NCBI RefSeq assembly: GCF_013374095.1
Contig: NZ_AP022672.1
Coordinates: forward strand, 434,001-498,000
Reading direction: 5' to 3'
From: Sphingomonas sp. HMP6
GTDB lineage: Bacteria; Pseudomonadota; Alphaproteobacteria; Sphingomonadales; Sphingomonadaceae
Length of the DNA stretch: 64,000 nt
Shown here in pieces: positions 16,443 through 24,252 of the stretch (position 1 is the stretch's first letter; every line of letters begins with the position of its first letter). Made by a program: the position numbers and the translations under genes. The notes under the pieces are model-generated. The model worked only from the letters and a program-made list of their open reading frames with translations, ran no database searches and was not told the origin of the DNA.

Positions 16443-16459
16443 AAAATGCGGATATCCCA
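16416..16459. promoter_or_regulatory. Operator/promoter between RHH repressor and antirepressor
   Basis: The 10-bp inverted arms TGGGATATCC (16416-16425) and GGATATCCCA (16450-16459) flank the repressor start. A rightward promoter candidate TTGACC-N17-TATCCC (16430-16458) has its -10 in the right arm. A leftward candidate, TTGCGC-N17-TATCCG, also overlaps that arm. Confidence 0.6.
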
Positions 16460-16531
16460 TTAAACAGGCCAGCGCAAGGGTTGCACCCCTAGCACCGGCC
16501 CTAACCACCAACGATCCCAAGGAGATCGATC

Positions 16532-16735
16532 ATGGCTGCGGCACTCAATACCACCGGTGACACTTTTTACCAATCGAAGGTCCGCGAAATCACGCGGCGC
16601 TGCCTTCGCGAGCGCTGCGAGGAAAAGCTCGCAACGATCGATCCGCTCGAATCCTCCGAGGCGTTCGCCGAGTTTCACCTGGCAGCGAGCATCCTGTTGA
16701 ACCTTCGTAACGGCGGCGGACGCTCAATCCACTAG
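16532..16735 (+). CDS. Small hypothetical protein upstream of antirepressor
   Basis: A 67-aa helical protein behind AAGGAG. It contains REITRRCLRERCEEKLATID and resembles no family I can name. It is the first gene of the divergent antirepressor operon and could be a cofactor of the repressor or antirepressor. Confidence 0.65.
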   Translation: MAAALNTTGDTFYQSKVREITRRCLRERCEEKLATIDPLESSEAFAEFHLAASILLNLRNGGGRSIH

Positions 16736-16800
16736 CGCCATCTGACTTCTCCGAGCCGAGGTTCCCTACCACGGAACACAACCTCCACAGGAGAATTCAG

Positions 16801-17370
16801 ATGAGCGAGATCGTAACAATCAACTTCCGTGGCGATGATCTTTATGGGTTCAAGCGCGACGATGGCACGTTCATGGCCGTCAAACCGATGTGCGAAGCAA
16901 TGGGCATCCCCTATGATGCGCAACGCCAACGCATCTCTCGTGACCCGATTTTGAGCAAAGCCGCGAGCATCATGCTCGCACCTTTCGCCGGTAGCCGGGG
17001 TCAGGAGGTCACCTGCCTGCTGGTCAAGCGTGTCAATTTCTGGCTGGCGGGGGTCGATACCAACCGAATCAAGGACGAGGCAGTCCGCGAGCGCGTCCTT
17101 CTCTACCAAGAGGAATGCGCTGACGTTCTCTATGACCACTTTGCGGGTCGCGCAGCCCCGGCACTGCCCGATTTTGGTGCCTCAACCGACTCCAGCGACA
17201 GCGTTCGTCTCCGGATGGTCAACGAGGCCGGTCGCTACTTCGGGGTCCGAGCCGCTCGCGAAATGTGGTTCTTGCAGGATCTGCCCATCGTCCCAGCAAT
17301 GCGGGTCGAGCAGCAAGCTGACCTGTTTGATCCCAGCACGATCCGTCACCCGGAGTCCGAAGCGGCGTAA
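16801..17370 (+). CDS. Phage antirepressor, P22 Ant-like N-terminal domain
   Basis: A 189-aa protein. Residues 1 to about 120 carry the P22_AR_N signature: IVTINFRGDDLYGF, VKPMCEAMGIPYDAQRQRI, FWLAGVDTNRIKDEAVRERVLLYQEECADVLYDHF. The C-terminal part differs from P22 Ant. Such proteins bind and inactivate the prophage CI-type repressor. It carries the start-associated sequence at 16764, here 22 nt upstream of a second ribosome site (CAGGAG). A terminator follows. Confidence 0.9.
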   Translation: MSEIVTINFRGDDLYGFKRDDGTFMAVKPMCEAMGIPYDAQRQRISRDPILSKAASIMLAPFAGSRGQEVTCLLVKRVNFWLAGVDTNRIKDEAVRERVLLYQEECADVLYDHFAGRAAPALPDFGASTDSSDSVRLRMVNEAGRYFGVRAAREMWFLQDLPIVPAMRVEQQADLFDPSTIRHPESEAA

Positions 17371-17387
17371 TTGGAGAGCAAGCCAGC

Positions 17388-17416
17388 GAGGGCGATCCGA
17401 AAGGGTCGCCCTCTTT
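17388..17416 (+). terminator. Intrinsic terminator after the antirepressor
   Basis: The arms GAGGGCGA and TCGCCCTC enclose a GAAA-containing loop and are followed by TTT. It ends the divergent antirepressor transcript inside the opposing late operon. Confidence 0.8.
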
Positions 17417-17457
17417 GCGTGACTCGACTCTTAGGGCTGGCGCGATAACGTACCGTC

Positions 17458-17772
17458 ATGCGACTCGGTCCAGAATGGCGCGGCAGGTTTCCGCCTGGGG
17501 CGATGGAGGGAATCGAGCGCTCCCTCGCGGACTTTCGCAAGGGGGGCCAAGTGGATGGCGTAGAAGTGTTAGGCTGCCCTGACTGCCTTCTTTCTATGGG
17601 CCTAGCCGGTATAATCTTTCCTCTGTCGTCCCCACCAACGCTGCCGATCGCGGGATGCGAGCGAGCGCCCTGTTGCGGCTGCGACTTCATTCCCGTCCTA
17701 ACCGGCGAAGGCGGCGTCGAGGCGAGGGTTGCTAGAGTGCCGCGCGCTGGACTTCCCAACCCGACCGGTTAA
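17458..17772 (+). CDS. Doubtful ORF, cysteine-containing (104 aa)
   Basis: Contains CPDC and CCGCDF but no clear ribosome site. An opposing ORF of similar quality covers the same bases. It fills the space between the antirepressor terminator and the next membrane gene. Treat as uncertain; the interval may be noncoding. Confidence 0.3.
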   Translation: MRLGPEWRGRFPPGAMEGIERSLADFRKGGQVDGVEVLGCPDCLLSMGLAGIIFPLSSPPTLPIAGCERAPCCGCDFIPVLTGEGGVEARVARVPRAGLPNPTG

Positions 17773-17798
17773 TTTGGCGCGCTTTAGGGGAGCGGCAA

Positions 17799-18014
17799 AT
17801 GCGCCAAGGCATCGCGACAATTTTAGACGTTATTTCGGTCTTAGCCGCGATGAGTGGCGGCGTCTTGATCCTGTTCTCCTTGCTGCCGCCAAATTCAGCG
17901 GTTCAGACCTGCGCACTATCCGCGGTCGGCATCGGCATCGCGGCGGTGCCGTATATTATCGCTGGTGCGTTCCACCGCGGTGCCGTTCGTCGTTTGCTCG
18001 ATCGACGCGACTAA
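17799..18014 (+). CDS. Small two-helix membrane protein
   Basis: A 71-aa protein with two hydrophobic segments (about 7-28 and 39-57) and a basic C-terminus. AGGGGAG precedes the ATG. It is encoded beside the antirepressor and convergent with the tape measure. In P22 the equivalent region carries superinfection-exclusion genes, so an exclusion role is possible but unproven. Confidence 0.6.
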   Translation: MRQGIATILDVISVLAAMSGGVLILFSLLPPNSAVQTCALSAVGIGIAAVPYIIAGAFHRGAVRRLLDRRD

Positions 18015-18018
18015 CCTC

Positions 18019-20550
18019 TCACGTCGCGAGACGCCCGCCCTTCCGAACGTGCTGACGCAGCCCATCGGCAAGGGCGCTGCCGTGCTTCATTGCCATCCGC
18101 CGCACGCTCTCACCGTCGACCGCATGGATATGAAACGTGTCCCCACCGCCCCCGCCGCCACTACGCAATCGATCCGCGATGTCAGCCGGTAGCACCATTT
18201 CGCGGGGATGGACTATGCCGACCTGACCGCCCTTGCCGTCGATCCCCGGCCCGCTCATCGAGGGCACGTCGTAACCGTCCTGCGCACTGAAAGCCATCAC
18301 GCCTGCAAAGGCAGTTGCGGCTGCGATCGGCGCGAGGATCGGGCCAACTATCGGGATGCCCACGACCGCTCGCCACGCGCCGGCGGCAGCGGCCTTCGCG
18401 TCCAACAAGATTTGCGTCGCGTTGAACGCCTTCGACGAGGCTTCCTTGGTGACCAGTGAAATGAGCCACAGCTCGATCATGCGTGCAATCGCCTGCTGGA
18501 ATACCCCGACCAAGGTGCCCCACATAGATCGAAACGTCGTCCCGAAACCCTGCTGCAAGGTCAGCATTTTCGACAGAGACTGGCTCCAGCCGGACGCGAT
18601 CTCGGCAAAATTCTGCCGCCGAGCCAAGACGGTTTGCTCTGCATCCTGCGCCTCTTGTTGCGACGCCTGCTTCGTCTTCACCTTCATCACTGCGTCGTGC
18701 TGGGTCTGCAATAGCTGGATCTGTCGATTGATTTTGCGTTTTTCGGCTAGTTCGATGCCCCCGAGCGCGGCCTCTGCGCGGAGCGAATCGATCTTGATCT
18801 GATACTCTCGCTCGGCTTCGGCTAAATCCAACGCGTAAAGCTGCCGGTTCAGATCCGCGCGCTGCCGTGCCGCGGTTACGTTGCCGATTTCGCCACGCTG
18901 CTGCTGCTGCTGGAGGAGATCGAATTTGCCGGCAAGAACGGTTCGGGCACCCTCGATTTCGGCTTGAGCGGCCACCTGGCGCATCTCGGCTTCAACTCGG
19001 ATCGTTTCGGCCTGCTCGCGGATATCGTCCTTGTGCGCGGCGGTCCGTGACCGCGCAACCTCCCGCTCGATCTGTTTCTGCTCGGCGGTACCGGCCTTGG
19101 TGGCCGACAGCTTCTTCTGCCAGAAGTCAGCGGTAAACGCAGCTTCGTCGGCGCCCCAATTCTTTTCCGCATCAAGGGCGTCATTGAGCTCGTCGCGCCA
19201 CGTCTCGACGATCGATGGCCCCTGCGCGGCGGCTGGCTTACTCGATCGCTCGGGCCGGGCCTTGCTGCCGCCGCCACCGCCAGTCGGCGTGGTGATCGTC
19301 GGCGGCTCCGCTGGCTTTGGCTTTGTGGGCTTGGCGTTCGCCTCGGCCTCGCGCTTGCGCATCATCGCGTCATACTGCGCGACCTCGCGCATTTCGCGCT
19401 GAAGCTGTTCGACTTCCTGCTTTTTCTTAGGGGTGTTGGTGACCAGCTTCCCGGTCGTAAGACTGGTGTGCTCGTAAGCCAGCTTCTGTTTACGATTCTG
19501 ATAATAGGAAACTCGCCCATCGCGCGTGCTCCAGAGATCCTTTTTCGACGCTGCGCCAGCGGAACCGCCAGCGTCTGACGCAACGATCTTCCGCCAATTG
19601 AGATAAGCAGCTCCGGCTTTGACCGCCTTATCGGCAAGGTTCGCTAGCGAGTTTGCCAGCACGCCGATCGCTTCCGAGTTAGACGCGACGACTCCGGCGA
19701 TCTTGACCTGAAGCGCTTGCGTCAGCTGGTCGATTTTATCGGCGGTTTTATCGGCGCTCTGGATTTGGCTGTCGGATAGGATCAACCCATATTTTTGAGC
19801 CTCGGCGGCTTGCTGGCGGAACCCTGCCGCGCCAGCTTGAAGAGTGGGGATGATCTCGCGCGCGCCGCGTCCAAAGATCGCCACCGCCGCGGCCGACTGG
19901 CGCGCCGGATCCTTGATCCTCGAGATCGCGTCGGCGACAAGTTCGAACCGACGGCTATCCGACGCCTGCTCCAACTCGCGCATATTGATGCCGAGGCTTT
20001 CGAACGAAGCGATTGCGGGCTTTGAACCTTCAAAGGCTTTTCCCAAGGTGATCGAGAATTTACCGAGAGCGTTATCAGCGCCCGCCACAGACGCCCCGTT
20101 CTGGGTGGCGGCATAACGGAACGCCTGCATGAACGCCGTCGTGACGCCTAGCGATTGCGCGGTTTCGCCGAGCGATCCGGCATATTCCAATCCAGCCTTG
20201 GCGACATCGATTAGGTCGCGCGCGACCGAACCCAACGCAAAACCTACGACCGCTGCAACCCCGACTGCTGCGACGCCCATTCCCCTAAAGGACGTCGAAA
20301 CGCCAGAGACAGCGGAACGCATTCGCTGGGTGGCTGTGGCTGTATCGCGCGCGGCGGCCTGGACGCGATCCGCGCCCAGCTTGGCAGACAGGCCCATCGC
20401 TCCAAAGGCCTCACTCGATGTCGCCTGGAGTTCGGACAGCTTTGCCCGCATTTTCCCAGTAGATTCAGATACCGCGTTCCGCGCGCGCTCAATCGCCTCG
20501 ACGGCAGAGGTCGAGGTACCGACAATCTTGACCTCAACCTGTTCAGTCAT
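18019..20550 (-). CDS. Tail tape measure protein
   Basis: An 843-aa protein. N-terminal helical region, a hydrophobic segment near residues 92-112 (VAAVGVAAVVGFALGSVA), a long coiled middle (EYQIKIDSLRAEAAL...), a second hydrophobic region near 735-790 and a C-terminus with GGGGGGDTFHIHAVDGESV. This is the usual build of long siphophage tape measures and sets tail length. The ATG overlaps the stop of the frameshifted chaperone extension. Confidence 0.92.
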   Translation of the reverse strand: MTEQVEVKIVGTSTSAVEAIERARNAVSESTGKMRAKLSELQATSSEAFGAMGLSAKLGADRVQAAARDTATATQRMRSAVSGVSTSFRGMGVAAVGVAAVVGFALGSVARDLIDVAKAGLEYAGSLGETAQSLGVTTAFMQAFRYAATQNGASVAGADNALGKFSITLGKAFEGSKPAIASFESLGINMRELEQASDSRRFELVADAISRIKDPARQSAAAVAIFGRGAREIIPTLQAGAAGFRQQAAEAQKYGLILSDSQIQSADKTADKIDQLTQALQVKIAGVVASNSEAIGVLANSLANLADKAVKAGAAYLNWRKIVASDAGGSAGAASKKDLWSTRDGRVSYYQNRKQKLAYEHTSLTTGKLVTNTPKKKQEVEQLQREMREVAQYDAMMRKREAEANAKPTKPKPAEPPTITTPTGGGGGSKARPERSSKPAAAQGPSIVETWRDELNDALDAEKNWGADEAAFTADFWQKKLSATKAGTAEQKQIEREVARSRTAAHKDDIREQAETIRVEAEMRQVAAQAEIEGARTVLAGKFDLLQQQQQRGEIGNVTAARQRADLNRQLYALDLAEAEREYQIKIDSLRAEAALGGIELAEKRKINRQIQLLQTQHDAVMKVKTKQASQQEAQDAEQTVLARRQNFAEIASGWSQSLSKMLTLQQGFGTTFRSMWGTLVGVFQQAIARMIELWLISLVTKEASSKAFNATQILLDAKAAAAGAWRAVVGIPIVGPILAPIAAATAFAGVMAFSAQDGYDVPSMSGPGIDGKGGQVGIVHPREMVLPADIADRLRSGGGGGGDTFHIHAVDGESVRRMAMKHGSALADGLRQHVRKGGRLAT

Positions 20551-20828
20551 GCGTTTGGTCCTTTGGGGATAGATGCAATTAGCTCAGCAAGCAGGGAGTC
20601 GGTCGTGGCCGGTAGAGGTCGAGCGTTGAATTCGACCCCTACTGCTTCGGCAATCAGCTGAGCGGTGAGGCTTAGGGGCGGGTTCGTTTTCCAGTGCTCG
20701 TTCAAGGCGAGCACACGGGGCAGATCCATTCCATCGCGACAGTAATCCCAGGTCCACCCGGTCTGGGTGACAAGGCGCGCGATGAGAGCGGTCCAGCCTA
20801 CAAACTCGCCCCCGTCGCTTCCCCCGCT
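20547..20828 (-). CDS. Tail chaperone extension, reached by -1 frameshift
   Basis: This -1 frame is open from just after a TGA at 20829-20831 to 20547. It reads EFVGWTALIARLVTQTGWTWDY...MDLPRVLALNEHW..., a conserved phage tail-chaperone-like segment. No ATG, GTG or TTG precedes the conserved WTALIARLV part, so it cannot start independently. Two GGGGG runs (20821-20825 and 20809-20813) in the overlap are possible slip sites. Together with the upstream gene it mimics the G/GT arrangement of lambda. Confidence 0.7.
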   Translation of the reverse strand, partial: SGGSDGGEFVGWTALIARLVTQTGWTWDYCRDGMDLPRVLALNEHWKTNPPLSLTAQLIAEAVGVEFNARPLPATTDSLLAELIASIPKGPNA

Positions 20829-21115
20829 TCAATGGCCTTTCGACGAAGCCCGGAGACGTCCATCACGGCTTCGAACACCTCGGCCATGATCTCGAGGTCG
20901 ATCAGTTCGCGCACCATGTCACGCGTCATCTCCGGGTAATTGCGCTTAAGCGAGGCGAGCGCGACGTCGATCGTCGTCGCGATCGTTTCCTTGTCGAGGC
21001 CACCTTGTTCCATCGCCGCGATGCCGTCCTGGAAGTCTTCAAGCGCGCCGAGAGTGAGCGGCGGCATGACATAGGCGTTGCCGTCGCCAAGGGTGAGCGT
21101 GATGCCTTTCGCCAT
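20798..21115 (-). CDS. Tail assembly chaperone (G-like)
   Basis: A 105-aa acidic helical protein between the tail tube and tape measure genes, the standard place for siphophage tail chaperones. MAKGITLTLGDGNAYVMPPLTLGALEDFQDG at the start matches chaperones of this type. GGAG precedes the ATG. Its last codons overlap the -1 frame extension. Confidence 0.8.
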   Translation of the reverse strand: MAKGITLTLGDGNAYVMPPLTLGALEDFQDGIAAMEQGGLDKETIATTIDVALASLKRNYPEMTRDMVRELIDLEIMAEVFEAVMDVSGLRRKAIEAGEATGASL

Positions 21116-21120
21116 CTATC

Positions 21121-21882
21121 TTACTCCGACAGCGCATATGTGATGATATTGCCGGCCGCATCGGCAAAGCCGGAGAAGTCGAACTCCGGCACAACGAAGT
21201 CGTCCAGCTTGGTTGCGAACATCATTTTCGAAGAGATACAAGCGGGCAACGTGATCGTCAGCGACTTGCCGTTGAAGGGCGAATAGAAATCGCAGCGGAA
21301 CGTCGGGGCATAGCCCATCGGAAGGTTGATGACGGACGACTTCTGCGCGACCGTCGATGTCGCGGTGTACTGGTATGAGATGTAGACCACCTTAGTCGCG
21401 TCGGCGGTGGCAAACGTGTAGGCACCAGCCGCCAGGCTGTACTGGCCCGTGGTCGGACCGGAGACGACGCGACGCATTGGGATGCCGTTCGCGTCGCGAA
21501 CTCCAAGGTCGACTGCAAATGTGCCCGAGCCCGGAATTGTCGGCGTGATCGTGAATGGCGTCGACGGGATGACGGCGCCGGTCGTGTCGTACACGTCCGA
21601 GAGGATGCCGGTTGTTAGCGTCTGACCGAAGAATAGCGAGTTGATGAGCAGGCCGTTCATCTGCGCAAATTTAGCTTTTCCGCTGATCTTGCCCTTGCCG
21701 CGACCCACCGCGACCGGGAATTGGTTCTGGCCGTATAGCTCTTTCAGATCGAAAGAGACTTCGATCGACGCTTCCTGCAGGACACCGAACAAGATCGGCG
21801 TCGAGGTGGCGAGGGCGGTGCCATATGCGTCGGTGGTGGGCGAGCCCCACAGATTGCCCGAACCGAAGCCGTATTGTGCCAT
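21121..21882 (-). CDS. Major tail tube protein
   Basis: A 253-aa beta-rich protein starting MAQYGFGSGNLWGSPTT. Contains EASIEVSFDLKELYGQNQFP and ISGKAKFAQMNGLLIN, segments typical of siphophage tail tube subunits. Upstream in-frame codons are noise: the preceding gene ends at 21950. It is encoded just after the tail completion genes and before the chaperones. Confidence 0.85.
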   Translation of the reverse strand: MAQYGFGSGNLWGSPTTDAYGTALATSTPILFGVLQEASIEVSFDLKELYGQNQFPVAVGRGKGKISGKAKFAQMNGLLINSLFFGQTLTTGILSDVYDTTGAVIPSTPFTITPTIPGSGTFAVDLGVRDANGIPMRRVVSGPTTGQYSLAAGAYTFATADATKVVYISYQYTATSTVAQKSSVINLPMGYAPTFRCDFYSPFNGKSLTITLPACISSKMMFATKLDDFVVPEFDFSGFADAAGNIITYALSE

Positions 21883-21949
21883 GTGAAGTCTCCATGCGAA
21901 ACATCCGCGCGAGCGGACAGGGGTGAACAAAAATAGAGGGGTGCGTCGG

Positions 21950-22369
21950 CTAGATGCAGAGAATGCTGACTGGAACGATCGCCACGGCGTCTTGGCCGAG
22001 CGTGCCTTCGTCTGTCTCGATTGAGCCTTCAATCCGCGCCCATTGCACCAGTCCGCCAAGGCTCTGCGGCCCGCGCACTGGGTGAGTGTCGAGCGCGGAA
22101 GCAATCGCGTCGAGGATGGGGTTGAGCGCGCTGCCGGGCGCAACATCGCCCTGCGTCGAAACGTAGAGATATAGGTCAACGTGAAGGTTCCAAACCGTTG
22201 GCAATCCGGTGCGCTGTGACGCACCTTCGCGCTTTTGCGCCATGAACAGCGCGGGGCGCGATGATGGCGGTACATCGTTCCAGTGCAGCAGCTTCCGGCT
22301 CGTGGTGACGAGGCCGGGACCGCCTGATACCAGCGCGAACAAAGCCGCATAGATCGGTTCCCGGTTCAT
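21950..22369 (-). CDS. Tail terminator/completion protein
   Basis: A 139-aa protein, MNREPIYAALFALVSG...RKLLHWNDVPPSSRPALFM, matching short tail-terminator proteins encoded after HK97 gp10-like genes. It probably caps the tail and joins it to the head. The ATG overlaps the gp10-like stop (ATGA). Confidence 0.8.
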   Translation of the reverse strand: MNREPIYAALFALVSGGPGLVTTSRKLLHWNDVPPSSRPALFMAQKREGASQRTGLPTVWNLHVDLYLYVSTQGDVAPGSALNPILDAIASALDTHPVRGPQSLGGLVQWARIEGSIETDEGTLGQDAVAIVPVSILCI

Positions 22370-22830
22370 CGCGCGATCCTTGCGGCGGCTTCGTTGAGTT
22401 CGGCCCGGATTGCGCCGGAACCTTCGAGATCCTTGAGCGCGGTGCGGAGGAACGACCGCTTCTTCGGCGTACCGTTTTTGAAGCTGTCACCGCCCGACGA
22501 CGGGCTGAATTTTGCCTTGGCCGTGTTGAGGCTCTGTTTTGGCGAACCGCCGCCCGGCCAGCCCAATTCCCAGCCGATGCCGTAGCCGACGTTGGTCGAG
22601 ACGACGCCTTCGATGTTGTCGCCGACATCGGCCACGGCATCATGTACCGAGCGGCGGAGCCGACCGGTCTTGACGCCGAGAACCTGCCCGGAGAGCTTGT
22701 CCCTCTTGACCATGACCGACAATTTGAGCGCTAGCCGTCCGATGCTGGCACGCAGTTCGCCGTGTGCGCGCGCGCCGCGTGCATCGAGCGAGGCGATCAC
22801 CGCGCTGTCGTTGATTTCGTAGCCGATCAC
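22366..22830 (-). CDS. HK97 gp10-like head-tail joining protein
   Basis: A 154-aa basic protein. LASIGRLALKLSVMVKRDKLSGQVLGVKTGRLRRS is the characteristic N-terminal block of the HK97 gp10 family. Overlaps its neighbours by 4 nt on both sides. Confidence 0.85.
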   Translation of the reverse strand: MIGYEINDSAVIASLDARGARAHGELRASIGRLALKLSVMVKRDKLSGQVLGVKTGRLRRSVHDAVADVGDNIEGVVSTNVGYGIGWELGWPGGGSPKQSLNTAKAKFSPSSGGDSFKNGTPKKRSFLRTALKDLEGSGAIRAELNEAAARIAR

Positions 22831-23375
22831 AGCGACACCACCGCGCGATAGTTCTTCAAGATCGTCTGCACCGACGACGGCATATCCTTCGTGATGAGCG
22901 AGACGGTTTCACCGGCCAGCGCCTTGGAGGACCATCCTTGCTTGTCGCGCAGCGCATAACGAAGGCCGACCACCTCGTTGACGGCTTGCGCGAGATCGGG
23001 CGGCACCACCGGATAGCCCGCTGTCCACGCGATCAGAATGTTGGCGTTGCCCTTGGTGAAGCGGTAGCCGTCGACCATGACGGTCGTGTCGTCGTAGCGG
23101 TATCCGACCGCGCCGAACGTGGCTTGCGGGGCGATCGATTGCGCGTCGATCGTGACCGCGGTTACCGACTGGATCGGATATTGCGGGACCGTCTGGCGCG
23201 CATTGTTCCGGCCATCGAAGCGGCGGCTGTAGGACTGCACGCTGAAATCGCGATTGCAGTACGTCCGCACGAAACCCGAATAGGCGGTGATGAGGTTTTG
23301 GATGGCGGCGTCATCGGTCGAAATGACGACGCCCGCATAAGCCTTGAAGCTGGCGAGCGTCGTCAGGTCGGTCAT
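22827..23375 (-). CDS. Head-tail connector (gp6-like adaptor)
   Basis: A 182-aa protein beginning MTDLTTLASFKAYAGV...DAAIQNLITAYSGFVRTYCNRDF, the helical N-terminus of gp6-like adaptors, with a C-terminal AVNEVVGLRYALRDKQGWSSKALAGE. It forms the ring under the portal. Confidence 0.88.
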   Translation of the reverse strand: MTDLTTLASFKAYAGVVISTDDAAIQNLITAYSGFVRTYCNRDFSVQSYSRRFDGRNNARQTVPQYPIQSVTAVTIDAQSIAPQATFGAVGYRYDDTTVMVDGYRFTKGNANILIAWTAGYPVVPPDLAQAVNEVVGLRYALRDKQGWSSKALAGETVSLITKDMPSSVQTILKNYRAVVSL

Positions 23376-23378
23376 GAC

Positions 23379-23627
23379 TTAGGCCGCCGTTTCGGTTGGC
23401 GCGCTATCGGCGCGACGCCCTTTTGCCGGGGCGGCGTCGACAACCTGTGCGGCTGACAGTTCGACATCGACCGTATCGACGGGGATGATGACGCAGCCGT
23501 TGGCGATCAGGCCAGCGATGTCGCCGGGACCGGCATTATCGGGCAGTTCGATGATGCCGTCGATTACCGGCGTTGGGCCGCAGGTGAGGTCGGCCGATGT
23601 CATATGGGGCGGAGCGGTAAAGCGCAT
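23379..23627 (-). CDS. Hypothetical head-region protein (82 aa)
   Basis: ATG at 23627 behind GAAAGGA. No recognised domain. Encoded between the capsid-accessory gene and the connector, so a capsid accessory role is plausible. A longer ORF extends upstream but has no ribosome site. Confidence 0.65.
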   Translation of the reverse strand: MRFTAPPHMTSADLTCGPTPVIDGIIELPDNAGPGDIAGLIANGCVIIPVDTVDVELSAAQVVDAAPAKGRRADSAPTETAA

Positions 23628-23658
23628 GGTGCTTCCTTTCGTGCGAGGCGAGGATGGG

Positions 23659-24162
23659 TCAGTCGGCGACGACGACGAAGCCAAGCGCGCTCATCGCGGC
23701 AGCCTCCGTGGCGGGCACGAGGATATGGCCCGCGTGGTTCGTGTCATATTGGTCGGAGGTGCCACCGTCGGGATGCGACATGGCGATCGGCTCGCTGTTG
23801 AATTCCTCGAGCTGGCGGGTGATGTCCGCTTCGAGGGCGGGATCGCGCGGTGCCATCGATCCATCTTGCGCCATCAGCGCGGGATCGGGCAGGGCTTCGA
23901 CGAGCACATCGTCGGCGTGGCCGAAACCAAGCGCCGGATCGAACTTGCCGGTCATGTCGATCGTCACCGGATCGACCGGCGCGTCGTTGCCCTGGCCGAA
24001 TCCATCGGCAGCGATAAACGGGCCGGTGTCGAGATCGACTTCGGCGGGCGGGGTCGTCTCGGGCGCGAGCAACGTCTCGGTAGCATGTGCGGGCGCGGGT
24101 GCGGGCGCTGGCGCGGGAGCCGCGACGGCAGCCGCCTTTTGGTGGGTGGGCTTGACGGCCAT
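23659..24162 (-). CDS. Hypothetical capsid-accessory protein, Ala/Pro-rich N-terminus
   Basis: A 167-aa protein: a linker-like (PA)n stretch near residues 15-26, then an acidic middle and a C-terminal SDQYDTNHAGHILVPATEAAAMSAL. No homologue recalled. It follows the capsid gene and its terminator; a decoration or connector role is only a guess. Confidence 0.65.
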   Translation of the reverse strand: MAVKPTHQKAAAVAAPAPAPAPAPAHATETLLAPETTPPAEVDLDTGPFIAADGFGQGNDAPVDPVTIDMTGKFDPALGFGHADDVLVEALPDPALMAQDGSMAPRDPALEADITRQLEEFNSEPIAMSHPDGGTSDQYDTNHAGHILVPATEAAAMSALGFVVVAD

Positions 24163-24183
24163 CGGGGTATCTCCATGGAATGG

Positions 24184-24217
24184 AAAAAAGGCCCCGCCAG
24201 CATGTGCCAGCGGGGCC
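24184..24217 (-). terminator. Intrinsic terminator after the capsid gene
   Basis: The arms GGCCCCGC and GCGGGGCC are followed by TTTTTT on the minus strand, 36 bp past the capsid stop. It should reduce transcription past the capsid unless antitermination operates. Confidence 0.8.
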
Positions 24218-24252
24218 CCGAGGTGCGCTCCCAAGGGGGGGAGAGCGTTCGG

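Noticed and set aside
16437..16451. CTCATAAAATGCGG as another copy of the 14-bp palindrome
   Set aside because: It has one extra A in the centre, breaking the symmetry, and belongs to the separate GGGATATCC control region.
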